DNA of 64,000 nucleotides from Polytrichum commune (taxonomy: Eukaryota; Streptophyta; Polytrichopsida; Polytrichales; Polytrichaceae). Within the stretch, counting starts at the first letter, position 1. The number at the start of each line of letters is the position of its first letter. Both the position numbers and the translations under genes were made by a program. The stretch covers positions 61,040,533 through 61,104,532 of the forward strand of contig OX485804.1 in NCBI GenBank assembly GCA_950295325.1, written 5' to 3'. The notes beneath the pieces were generated by a model. That model ran no database searches. It saw nothing but the letters and a program-made list of their open reading frames with translations, and was not told the origin of the DNA. Shown here one piece after another: positions 36,241-48,913 of this stretch.

Positions 36241-37400
36241 TACGGTTGGCAGGACACGTATTACACGATCCCCACCAATTACCCTCACCCAAGCGTGCCG
36301 AGATCCACACTCTCGCGCTGCTGCAGCTTCCAGCTTCCGAATCTCGATGCTACCCGGAACTTCTAGCCCTCCCGCCCCCTTACCCCGCCCACTGCATCAC
36401 CACTGACCTCATGTTCGCAGACTCGACACAAATCCAAAACCCGCCACCAAATCTAATCGTCCGACATTGTGTGCATCATCTCAGTAGATCGGGTCATTCA
36501 TGCAACCCCTGGAAAATAGAATCCTCTCGCCTTCGCACTTGTCTCAAAGCTGATGCTCACGAATCCTCTCCGGCCTCCACATTCGCCCTGTGAGCCAATG
36601 TCGCCCTGATCATGAACACCGCAAAATGGCTCCACCATTCCCAAATGCAACCCCGAACCCCCAAACGAGATCAGAAACCAAGTTCCAAGGAGCGTGGCGG
36701 CTAGGGCAGAAGCCTCAGGAATGGATCGCGGGCCAGCCGACAGAGCGCCAATACCTCCATCACTAGAACCGAACTCAACTAAACTAGGAGAAGCAGAATC
36801 ATCCCCGCAACGAACTTCCCGCAACCGAAATCCACCCTACGGTACTCCGAACCCAGAAACGCGCAAGAAATGTCGGAGCCTGGAGAGAGTCACAAGCCCG
36901 CCCTCTGGAACCCTCCCTCCTCCCTCGAAGACGTGATGAGCTCGCATGGCACGACGGATCCGGGGTGCGCGGGAATCCGCCGCAGGTGGCAGACCCAGAT
37001 TCCTTCCTTTCTCTCCGAGTCTAAGTTAACTTGATCACTCGACGGCTTCCTCGTTTCTCTCTTGTTTCCAGGAGGCTCTCTCCTGTAGGCGCCGGCGAAC
37101 GCTGTGCAGCAGTGTAAGGAAGGAATCAGTGGTGATGCTGATGAGTACTGACTCTGCAACGGAGTTTGCATTGCTCGATCGGTGTGCAAAAGTGGCCCGC
37201 CCGTGAGAGTCGGAGTCCGCCGGGATTCTTCCTAGCTAGCCTGGTGAATCCGCCATAGCTTTGTGTAGGTAGCAACGGATCCCGAGCTCCGAGGTCGCCA
37301 CCTTCCTCTCTCCTTCCCTTCTTCATCATCATCATCTTTCTCTCTTCTTTCATCTTTTCAATGCCCTTCTTTCCCTCCATTGAATGCGGTCTTTTAGGCC
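36241..37400 (-). promoter_or_regulatory. GC-rich 5' region of the unidentified gene
   Basis: GC content rises over about 1.1 kb upstream of the gene's start and then falls sharply at about 37,400. Several open frames on both strands look compositional. Upstream exons or a 5' leader with introns could lie here. I cannot point to a TATA box. Confidence 0.3.
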
Positions 37401-40400
37401 CACTTTTACATTTCGAGAGTTATTTAGTCACTTGATTATTTATTTGTTCATGCTTTTTAATAATGGGACACAATACCTACATGACTCAATGGCAAGGCTT
37501 TAGTGGTGTTCACGCGATGACCTCCGAGTTATGTAGTCGGAATTTCACTACACTACGGTAGTTATTGCATTTAGTGTCACCAATTTGATTTGTCTTGCTC
37601 AATATGAATTGTAAACCGCCCGTGTAGTGTCACCAACACTAAATGTAGACTTAACATTATTTGTCATCCCTTGTAAAAGATTTGGGCATTATAGGTTCAC
37701 AATGTTGTACAAATTGTCACTTACTTGATAATTTTCATCCGAATTGCAATCGTTCATGACTATATTGCACTACATAAATGTAAGGATGCATAAATATACC
37801 AATCTTTATTTCAGTAATTGACATTTGGATGAAGTTTAAGTAAGTTGGGATGACAATATTTGTAGACTTAATCTTAAGAAGTGTCACTTGAAAGTTTACC
37901 ACAATGACATAAAATACCATATGAAACTAAATACAATCTTTAGTGTAGTTCATCAACGGATGTGAACCGATGACCTTGCGGAACCAAATCTTGGGCTGGA
38001 TCATGGAACCATCACCTTTGGAATCAAATTTGGAGATTTTGAACTCCATCAAGACTCTACCTAGTGCCCTCCCCCTCCCCTTGTAGCTATAGTACACTAA
38101 CCCCATAAGACTTTGGTGGATTTGATAATAAGACCTCCAAGTTGGCCTTAACCCTTAAATTTTCACATCCTAAACATCTCAAACATGAAACAAAAATACT
38201 ATTTGTTATGCTAGAATTAGGACATGCAATTTGACCAAAAAAATGACCCTATAGTCAAGGATATGTGGTAAAATTTCAAGTCATTCAAGTGTTGACATGT
38301 AGAGGATTGCAATACATAACATTAATTGGGTGATGAGATATGTTTAGCTACCCTGACTTCATATTCAATCTAAAACACTAGGATTTTAGCGGAGTCTTTG
38401 TTCTCGGATCTATTGCTAGGTCCGTGAACAAAACTCATCAACTGAGTAAAGTAAAATGCAATGTGGACATAGTGGGCAACACTTGGACCCAATCTTTTGC
38501 GAGGCTTTGTTTAGTTGGATGGGTGATATGATTACGTCTATTTTGGAACAAACGAAGTTTTCATGTAAGTTTTGATAACACCTCATGGTTGGGCTATGAG
38601 TTTTAAAATTCTCACTTGTAATTTTTCATTGCAATGTCAAGGTGTTGTGAATGTATGCTTTTATCTTTTTAGGAAAATCTTCTTTATTTCATCCAAAATT
38701 TTCGTCGCTCCCAATAGTACATGCATTACAAATTGTCGAGAACAAAAATCTTACAATTTTTAGGGACATTGGGAAAGCTTTCCGTAATGGATTGCCAAAT
38801 TTTACGTTAAGGACGTGTATGTACTAGTGCAAGAATATGGCTTTGAAACTTTCCCCTATACACATATCAACTTAAATGAAAATGGTGTGGTGTATTGCAT
38901 TGTTGAAGACTAAGGGCACATTATGTTAAAAATTCACTTTTGGACATTAAAATATAGATCAAACTATCATTAACACATGGAATTTGTGGTTACTTTCGGC
39001 TTCTTTGGACCTTTGCTCGGTTCACAAGCATTTTTGAGCCTGTTGAGTCCAAGATCTCATGGCATTGTTGTTACCACCACACCATCACCTATGGAGTCAT
39101 ATTTGGAGATTTTGAAATATATTGTACCAATTTAGTAGGTTCTTTTGTGTTTGCAAGGGCTATAATAAAAAAGAGCAATAAACAATTGTTGCAATTTTAA
39201 TATGAGCTATTGGAGTAACAACAAGTTGTGGTTATGATTGCCACCAATGAACGATGAAAGTCCTAAATTCAAAACTAACTAATGAGCATCCTAAATTTTT
39301 CAAATCTAGCCGGTGTTTCGTAATAGATAGATCATCGGTTGTGCCTTAAGAATTTTGATTGCTTTAAATTTTGTCTTACCCCAATAAGGTTTGAAGTTTG
39401 TCTATTTATTTTTGTCATTTCAATCGTTTGGGTTGTTAATACATTAAATTAGTTGATGATTGCCAATATATATATAGTAAATTAAAAGTGCCAATATTTG
39501 TATTTTATACTTTTTAATCTGTGGATCCTATTGAGTTCATTGGAGCATTCCACATCAACATACCTTTATTCATTAGGTTGCAGTAACCACATTGGCAATC
39601 GAACTTGTTGGAATATTCTTATTCCAACAAACTACTTGGATGGAATGTGACATTCATCCTAACTGTATATCACAACATAAAATTGATGATTTCATCCCAT
39701 TTTCTACTCTGAATTGGAAAAATTGATGAAAAAAATCATTGTGCATAAAATTTTATGCTTTACTTGAGATTCATGATCCCCAAATTAACATACACTGATC
39801 CATACCGTAATAGAAGTAGCCAAGTTGAGTCATGAAACATGGTAGATTGAGCACTCGTTTGTAGATAAGCGAGTCATAATTCATTAACTTTTTAGTCAAC
39901 TTGGAAATGATCGCCAATACTTTCATAATGGTTAAGCGCGACAAGTGTCAACATAGTGCACAAATTGTTGTTGCCTTAAATATCACAAACATGACTAAAT
40001 TACATTATTTGTCTACTACTATAACGCTAATTTTCCCAATTAAGTATAGTCATTGGTTATCCCCGTACATCATTTGGCTGCCACCCTTTGTCAAGTAAGT
40101 ACAACCACAATTAACTTAGCTTAATTAGGTTAGGGTGTTTCAAGGAGGACCGAGTCGGCATTGCTTGCCATGCCTTGAGCCTTGTGCGGTGTTTGGAAGT
40201 ACTCGCATGTGCTTCCACCCACTCTCGTGTACTTGCCAATACTTATTATATTCGGAAATGATATGATCAATTCCGATTACCGTGCATGTTTACCTTTCTC
40301 CCCTTTCAATCACCATGCCCAAGTGTCACCAACTTATCTATTGTCGCAATAAGCAATGGTGCAATGAAACATGGAGATGGATTATTGGGTGGACCGGTGT

Positions 40401-42944
40401 CGGTATGGTATCATCTTTATTTGATACCATTCGGGTATCTAACGTAGATGTATGTAATTCATATACTTTTCTTTCTCATAACATTACTCAACACCGAGGC
40501 GTTGTCACATTCCCGGTGTCATGAATTATGGGAATTTCATGCGATTCACATCCCACTTATGTTGGGTCGCCTTTGCAAAAAATGAGTAGTGTTGAGCTTG
40601 AGCATTCTTCATCTTACAAAGGCAACATTGTAGGTGGGGTAAACCCGGGGTTCGCTAACCAAAGTGCATTTTGTTCTTCGTACAAGTACCGGCTATTTTT
40701 GTCCAGCTGCCCGCATGCATGCTTCGCTAAAATGGCATGTCAATTTTCAATGCTTTGTTGTCAATTATCTCGATGTTCAGTTGACAAATAATCCACATAT
40801 GTATTCATGCAACTCGACTAGCCGTTTCTGTTTTAAAAAAGGGAGCAATCATGATAGCACGAGTAATATTGTGTAGGATACGGAGCACACAATTAGTGCA
40901 AAGATATTTAGCAATTCCAAATTGTGTCCTTAGTCATTTGCCTCATATTTTTGGAGCTCAAATGAATATCTTATTCATTATCAAAGTGAAGATTCTCATG
41001 TTCATTAATTCGTCATATGAGTCTCCCCCAATCATGTTTGATTATCGACCTAGAATGTTTAACATACTCTAAGCATGTATTTAATCTCTTTCAAAGACAC
41101 ATCTTTTTTGTGTGTTCGTTTTTAAATCCACATCATAACGCATCCCACTCAATTATAGGTGTCCAAATTATTGTTGTGTTGGAATTAGGTACGTCTACCT
41201 TATAACGAGTATTTCGCAAATTTTGACACAAGTAGGACATGGATATTAACAATATGTTTGCTTTCAATATCGTTCAGGTCTATGTACCATGCAAGAATTT
41301 TCATACCTAGGCAAAATCTCCCTAATATCAGTGTGGTTAGAATGGTGTTGACCCAAGTAATAACTTGAACATACGCATATTCTCTCACAGTGACATACCC
41401 ACTACCAAATATCAATATTTGATTGATGTTACAATTTTGATATCTATGGGTAGGTTCTTTGGTACCATTATTGATGTTGATTATTGTGACCATGCATTTA
41501 CCTTCACATTGGGCTGACACTAATTTGGAGTGATTGTATTGTCAAGTGAGATCCATTTGTTGAAGAGATATGGATCTTTGATTCGCCACAATGAGCTTTC
41601 GTGGAGGACTCCTCGCTACATATGGGCAATGATACCAATATTGTAAGAGTGTCATGTAGCTCATCATAGAAATTGGATGTTGTCAAGAATTGAAACAAGA
41701 TATGCAACATGTCATATCCACATTAATGTAGGCATTATTGAATCCGATGTAGAAATTGTCTCTTTGGCAAGGTTCGAAACGTTGGATCGGACAAACACTC
41801 CACAATGATAGTTGTACTTCATGGACATAATAAGTCATGTAGGTTGGTCCCATGTAGGTATCCAAAACTAACATGTTCAATTTGATTTTGGACAAATCAA
41901 CCGACATGCAACGACTGCAACTACCCTATCTTCTTGTAACTCTTTGCTCCAATACTAGATTAGAAGTTTTGGAGGGCTTTTCCTACGTGTCATTATTACA
42001 TTGGTTGTAGAATCCCACATCAACATGACCATTTTAGTATTGAAAAGTGAGGGAGTAGAGAATGTGGTATGATGTGGTGAAGAGCTCATTTGTTGGGTAG
42101 CCTTATTGGGCTTTTCAAAAGAATAGTTGCTCATGGCTTGTGACAACTCCTAAGGAGAGATGATGCCAACTGTAAGTCGATATGAACGAGAGACATTTTA
42201 TGATGAAGTCATGACAACTTCCACATCTAATGTGGTTGAACCTACAATTCACCAAAAATAATTACAAGACAATTTATTTTGTTTTAGTGCTTTAGAATCC
42301 AAGTTCTAGATAACTAGGGAGATGTTTTGTGGTCGCCATGTATAGTTTACGCAATCTATGATTAATATATTAATTGACCCCTTAGAATGCCCCCATTCAA
42401 ATAACCGCCATCTCCCATTGGTTGGAACCCGTAAACATCTTACTGCAATGCAAAATCTGCATCGACGCATCATGTGTGTGCACTTGTTGGTGGAAATTAA
42501 AATTGCAATTGCAATTGCACAATCTACTAAACACCCTTCTCCGCCGATCCCTCGATTCATCAATTTCTTCATGAAAATGTTGAAATCTAACTGCATTCCC
42601 AGCACCTTCCTGGGAATTTGAGAAAGAAAGAAAGAAAGTGTCTGCTACTTGGGCTTCATCAAAGGTGCCATGGCTTCATGGTGCGAGACTGGTTTAAAAT
42701 TAGCAGCGAAAGGATTTCGTTCGTGACTGTGCTATTTCTGAAGCAAAATGTGGAGGAGGGGGATGATTTTATTTTATGATTGCAAGGTGTGATCTATGCA
42801 CTATTGTATAGCTCGAAGAATCGCCATAGTCGAAGGGAGCGGTAACGTGGCAATGTGCAACTATAGGACATTGTAAGGCGCAGTAGAGAAGAGTTGGGGG
42901 ATTTTTTTTCTTCAACTTTGTCGCGAATATTAGTTGCGATCAAG
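37401..42944. other. Intergenic DNA, no gene seen
   Basis: AT-rich, with many short open frames on both strands and no splice-linked exons. A short AGAAA tandem run lies at 42621-42638. The last 300 bp are the probable ORC4 promoter and leader. Confidence 0.55.
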
Positions 42945-45900
42945 ATGGTGAATAATGCGGCCGCGGTGGAAGAAGCGGTGTCATTTTTAAGGAAACGAAT
43001 ATGCGGTATGGCTTGGAGCAAACCAGGTGTTCCTGTGCTGCCGCTACTTCCAGACACAGACGAAATTGCGAGGTGAGATCTTGTATTTCTACTGAACAGC
43101 ATGGAACATAGTAATATATTAACAATGCATTCAGATAACTCAGTGGAAGATAGAACGAGTTCGTCTCCATCTGCCTATGTGTACATGTACTAATCGTGTA
43201 GGATTTATTGTGCACATTTATCGGAAATGCTTTTTGGCATCCACTCCTTGAGCCCCTCAGAATTAGCCCTCTGTGCCAATCGTCACAGAGATTTAGTCCA
43301 TCTGCATTGAACTGTATTTTGGATGTTTATATATACGTCAACGACATCTTCAACCCTACACCCTATCGACCTTGACCTTTGTGGAATGTTGTTACAGCCG
43401 GCTGAAAATCCTTGGATCATTCCTAGCTGCATATTTTGGTATGTTGTATCGCGATTGTAAATGAGGTGCCTGAAAAGTGCAAGATAATGCGAGTTTGAAT
43501 CCATCTGCCTATGGAGACACGTAGTAACTGTGTAGAAATCATTGCGCACGTTTTTCGGTAACTCTTCTTGGCATCAAATGTCACAGAGACACATTGCAAG
43601 TCGAGAGTGATCTCTAGCCATTCGGTGCAACCTTCATTAAGTTGTATTTTTGGCGTTTATATTTCAACAACATCTTAAACCCTAAACCCTAGGCCTTTAC
43701 CATTGTGGAATGTTGTTACATCCTGCGGAAAGTCCTCATTCGTAGCTAACTAGGGGTGATTCAGGAACAGCAATGGAAACGCAGTAATATATCGTTAATG
43801 TATTCAGTTTTTTCAGTGGAAGATAGAGCGAGTTTTTTACTCCATCTACCTATGGAGACATGTAGTAGTTGTGTAGGAATTACTGTGCACATTGAGCGGT
43901 AACGCTTCTTGGCATCCACTGGTCGAGCCCCTTGGAATTAGTCCTCTGTATCAATTGTCACAGAGAAGCATTGCAAGTCGAGGGTGATACTTAGCCGTTC
44001 TGTGTAATCTGCATTGAACTCTTTATTTTGATGTTTATATTTCAACAACATCTTAAACCCTAAATCCTGTAGACCTTAACCTTTTGTGGAATGTTGTTAC
44101 ATCTGGCGGAATGTCCTTGGATTATTCCTAGTTGCAGATTTTGGTATTTTGTATCGCCGCTTCAAATAAGGTGCCTGTAAAGTGGCTCATTAGAAACCAA
44201 AGATGCTCAGTTGCCAATAACGTTGACTTCACAACGACGCAGGGACTTGGAAGCGTTTTTAACAGAAACTATTGAGAATGGGCACAATAACTCTGTGCTG
44301 CTCCTTGGCCCACGGGGCTGTGGCAAAACAATGGTGCTTATTCTTCCTTCTAATGCTAAGTTTTCAAATAAGTAAAGTGTCGATGGTGACGTTTTGTGTT
44401 GGCATTTTGCACATTTTACTTCCTTCTTTGGAAATGTCCAGATCATTGCCCTTTAGCTTTTTTTTTCAGGCTGTTTCTTGCTTAATGATTGCCAAAGGCT
44501 CTCACCGGTTTTTGTTCGTCTTTTGAAATGGTTCTCTGTGGATTAGGTCTCTGAGCGAGTGTTGGTGCGGCTTCAACGTTTATTTCCTGACAGAACTTCA
44601 GTGGTAAGGCCTCATACTGGATTTGCCGGTGAACTTTAGAATAACACCGGTTCTTATATCCAAACCTTGGAGGTGAATAGGAGAGGAATGAATACCAGCT
44701 TTTGCAAACTAAGCCATTTTTGAGATTGGGTGAAGGTAACTTTGTAACCAGTTGGGGTAAAATTGTCAACTGATTGACAGTAAAATTGCACATCGAACAG
44801 CAGTTCTTGTAGTATTTAGTCATGTGTCCTTTTTAGTTGTATGTCCATAACTGGTGTGCATGCGCAGGTCCGCCTCAATGGTCTTCTGCATGCTGATGAC
44901 AGATATGCCTTGAAGGTGAGTTCTTCAGTAATTAAGGCTATAGGGCTAATGGTCCAATTGATACATGTACAGAACATAGTACTGTTGGGACCTAAAGAGT
45001 TTCATTGATGAGTATATGAAGGAAGGCCATATTGAGTACGAGTGAGTAGGAGATAGCTGACTGTGTCCTCTGCTGCAGTGCAGGAAATTGCTGAGCAACT
45101 GTGCATGGAACACCATCTTCAATTCTCTAAAACGGTAAGATGATGCAGGCATATGGCACAAAATCCTGTACTTGGAGGCAATATGCAACTTGTGGTGCTG
45201 TTTTACAATCTCAGATATGAGAGGCAACTTACTGATCTCAGCTTGGTGTTGTTTTGTGATCAGGCAACATTTGATGATAACATGCATTTCTTGACAACCA
45301 TGCTTAAGTGAGACTCCAACACCTTTTAAGCCCGTGATTACACCCTCATATATGTGGTGAATTATGTCAGCACATATTGGGCAGCAAGTTCTACTGCATC
45401 ATTTCTTTGGGTTATAATCATCAAAGTGGTTAATGTGGGGCAGGGAAAGTGCTTTGTCTCATAAATCGGTTATCTTCATCCTTGAGGAGTTCGACCTCTT
45501 TGCCCAGGTACTTTCCTTTGGTGTGTTCATGGAGACAGTTGCTGATGAGCTTGTATTCAGAAGTATCTAGAGGCGACAATAAGGATGGTGTTTTTTCAAG
45601 TGTTTGTAGTCATGATGGTTGCTGGTCAATTTTCAGCACTGGTGGTAACTATGCAATAACAAACACAAGTGTCCACACCACATTGTGGTATTGGAGCAAG
45701 AGGTGTGGATCCTAGTGTAAGTGACATACATAATGGTATTACAGGAGGCACTTATCTACACCAGGCGAGTGGAAGTTCTGAAGTGCAGAACAAGGGGAGG
45801 CCCTGATAGCTGTAGCTTGGTCCTGTATTTGGATATTGCTTCTGCATTTATAGGAGTATTCATCATCAATGCTAACAACATTGGAACAATTGGACCTTAT

Positions 45901-48900
45901 TTTTTTACTTTTTGATATCTTGTGTGGCTATGATTCCAGAGGCCAAAGCAGAGACTTCTGTATAGTATCTTGAACGCCATGCAGTCTACTTTGACACAGG
46001 CTGCTGTTGTGGGACTGTGTTGTCGCCTGGTTAGTGGTTCCATTTTTTTCCAAGTCTGCAGATCAGTAATTGGGAGCAATGATATTGTTCACAGATTTTG
46101 TCAGATTTGAAAAACCTGAAAATTATCCAAACTGGCCTTTTTATCTTTTTGTGGCCTTTAACATAGATTTCCCTAATTCTGGTGCTAGTTTAGGATAAGC
46201 TGATGAGAGTAAAGTGTTTGAGCTTTTGGAAATTCGATTCACAGGATGCAGTTGAACTTTTGGAAAAAAGGGTGAAATCTCGTTTTTCAAATCGGAAGTT
46301 ACTATTTCTTCCTCCTCCAGCGGAAAATTTATTCAAGTTAATCCTCCCCTTGTACTTTTAACTTATGGCATGCAACTATCTAGCTTTCTTTTTTCTTTTT
46401 CCATAAGCTGCTTTTTTGACTGATTGTTGTAGCTCGTTTGGCTGCGTGCATTCTGATGCAAGGCATGTCAATCATTCGTAAGTGTTCTATTTCTCACCTT
46501 ATATGATAGGGAGGGCATGTTATATATTTTTGTGCATCAATATTGATATACACTCAGGAGTATGTGAGTTCGTCTTGTATTTGTAAGGGCATATCATGAA
46601 CTCTTATGAGAAAGCAGGTGACTTAGAGTATCAGGAAACTGTATTGGTGAATATTTAGTGGCAACATTTGTATTAGAGATATGAGACTTATTTCTGCAGC
46701 TTAGTGGATAGCCAATCTGATTTCCTAACTGCTGTTATTGAAATCACTGCAGATATATTTTGTATATAGTACAACGTTCTTATATCCTTTTGCTTGGGCT
46801 TGTAGGTTGCTTCGTGATGTGCTGTTGTTGCCCGTGAGTGGGTCAAATTGTGACTCCACTTTCCCCTTAGAATGGAATGAGAATACATCAGTATCCTATC
46901 CTTGTGATTGCTGTGATGGACATTGAGATGCAGATATTGTATGAACCTACGTCACAAGTATAAATAATGATGCAATTATTCACTGTTATCCATTATCCTA
47001 CGAGTACAGCAATTTACTTTAAGGAAGATTGTGTATCTGCTATAAAGTGTGTTACCCAAGAATTGTCTAAATACTTGTTGCTTGTCAGGTATAAACACGT
47101 TATAAAGCAGTGATGTTGAGTTCTTGGACTGGTCTAAGTGAGCTCATGTCTACGTGGTGTAAATACAACCTTAACAAGGCTTGCAGAAAGTCCTGGAAGA
47201 GAGCATGCAAGATTTTATGAGCCACTTTATTGCGTCAGATCTCAGCCCTCATCATATCCTGGACCTTGCGTAAGTAATCCTTCTACTGATTCATGTTATT
47301 TCATATTGCTGTTTCTTATTCCTATCATTCTCGACACGGAAACTGTTTTGACAAAATTTAAATTTTCAGTGGTGTATATTCATTGCAAAACTTTTCTATC
47401 ATCAGTACTCGAGAAGTCTTATTATTTTGCAGGCTCAGAGCATTGTGCAATATTGACAAAAAAGGACTTCTCACAGTAGCTGATTTTAAAGTGGCAAGGA
47501 TGTCCCTTCACCGCCAGTTGATGAACGAAGGGTTACGAAGTAAGTCATATTTTTGGCTAGGAATCATGTATTTGTTTCCCATATAAGAGCACTGTGGTCT
47601 TATTTGAAGTAGGTAATAGACAGATCCATAGTATGTAGGTAACAGACAGATCCATAGTATGTAGCATTTTCTTTGATAGATTTGCAGTTGCCAGCAAAGT
47701 GTTTTGACCCCTTCTAAGTGAAGGTTATGAAGTGTGGCTCACTGCACAATGCCCTTACCAGGGTGAAGGACCATGTTATTTCCCATATGAGACTGTCTAT
47801 AAAACTATAATCGTCCTGTGACTAATCATTGATTGTGGAACAGATTTATCTGTACTGGAGCTGTACTTGCTGGTTTGCATGAAACGGCTGGAAAGTAAGG
47901 AGCAGGAGATATATAATTTTAGTGGTGTCTTTAAAGGTAACCCTACTAAACAAGCACAAGACGACATATAGGCCACTCTTTCACAGAAGGAAAACAATTT
48001 AACTAAAGATCAGCTATGGGCCACTCAGTTATTAAAGTCAATACTAGAGCTGTGCATGTTGTATCACTGAAACAGCTGTCTGTGATAGTATTGTCATCAC
48101 TTTTTCTGCAAAATAGAAATTATTTAACATAATATTTCTTGGTAAGCAATTTTCTCAGTGGACTCACGTAGATATGGGTGATGCAGAATACAACCATCTT
48201 CAGGACTCGTCCAAAACAAGTGATCGGTATTCCCGCGAAATTGCATTGAGGGTGAGTCAGTACATCCTATTAAGCTCTTACCAGAGTTGTACTGAGTACA
48301 TGTCTAACTTCCTGTGTAGAAACTTCAAGAAGTGACTTGATAGTGCAAATATATCCATTGCAGGTATCATATGCCATGAGTTGTCCATCCTCAAAAACAT
48401 GCTGCCAAATATATGCTGCCAAGTACTTGATGCATGGCAAGGATTGGTTTTGTAATTAATACTCCTAACATAACGGATACCTTATCCTTCAACTGTAAAT
48501 GGACCAGCTCATTGTTTTCTGGATTTTTGAAGTGATGTACGATATTTCCTTGCACAGGACATCACTATTATGATTCATATCTTGGATATTCTTCCGTTCA
48601 GCATCTGATAGGAGACTAAATGATTTGCTATGGATTGGAGCCTATTGACTTCTCGCAGATGTGGCTTTATTAAAATTTATTTGCTGAGTTTGTGGTTGGT
48701 GATGGGCAGGCCTTTGAGCACTTGTTGGAGAAAGAACTGGTTGTTTTTGCTGATGGTAGAGGTCAAGGTGAAGCTCTTGAGTTCCGCCCAGTTCAGCTCC
48801 TCCTTGACAACAACGAGCTTCAGGAAGGACTCAACAATAATCCTGTTTGCCCAGTACTCACCTTCCCCTTTCTCACTGACATGTTGATTGAATATGGTCA

Positions 48901-48913
48901 GATCGTCTGCTAG
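42945..48913 (+). CDS. ORC4: Origin recognition complex subunit 4
   Basis: Subunit of the hexameric complex that marks replication origins and loads the MCM helicase in the nucleus. Sixteen exons: 42945-43026, 44194-44333, 44547-44603, 44868-44915, 45084-45134, 45264-45307, 45444-45507, 45940-46029, 46245-46336, 46433-46477, 46806-46890, 47187-47269, 47433-47539, 47844-47936, 48187-48251, 48710-48913; all phases agree, giving 449 residues (usual length 415-440). AAA+ Walker A is GPRGCGKT (66-73); Walker B is FILEEFDLF, with Glu where Asp is usual. Then come LLYSILNAMQS, LEKRVKSRFSNRK and the winged-helix part with LSVLELYLLVCMKRLE. The first junction uses donor CAG|GTGTTC in preference to a stronger GTGAGA at 43073, because only that fits the phase of exon 2. 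Confidence 0.92.
43092..44180 (+). repeat. Three tandem copies in ORC4 intron 1
   Basis: Copies of about 320-390 bp begin just after exon 1. Landmarks are CAGTGGAAGATAGA, CCATCTGCCTATG, TCGTCACAGAGA and GTGGAATGTTGTTACA, the last near 43380, 43699 and 44086. Each also holds a telomere-like AACCCTA run. The copies differ by many point changes, so the array is older than the gene-5' array of the receptor kinase. Confidence 0.8.
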
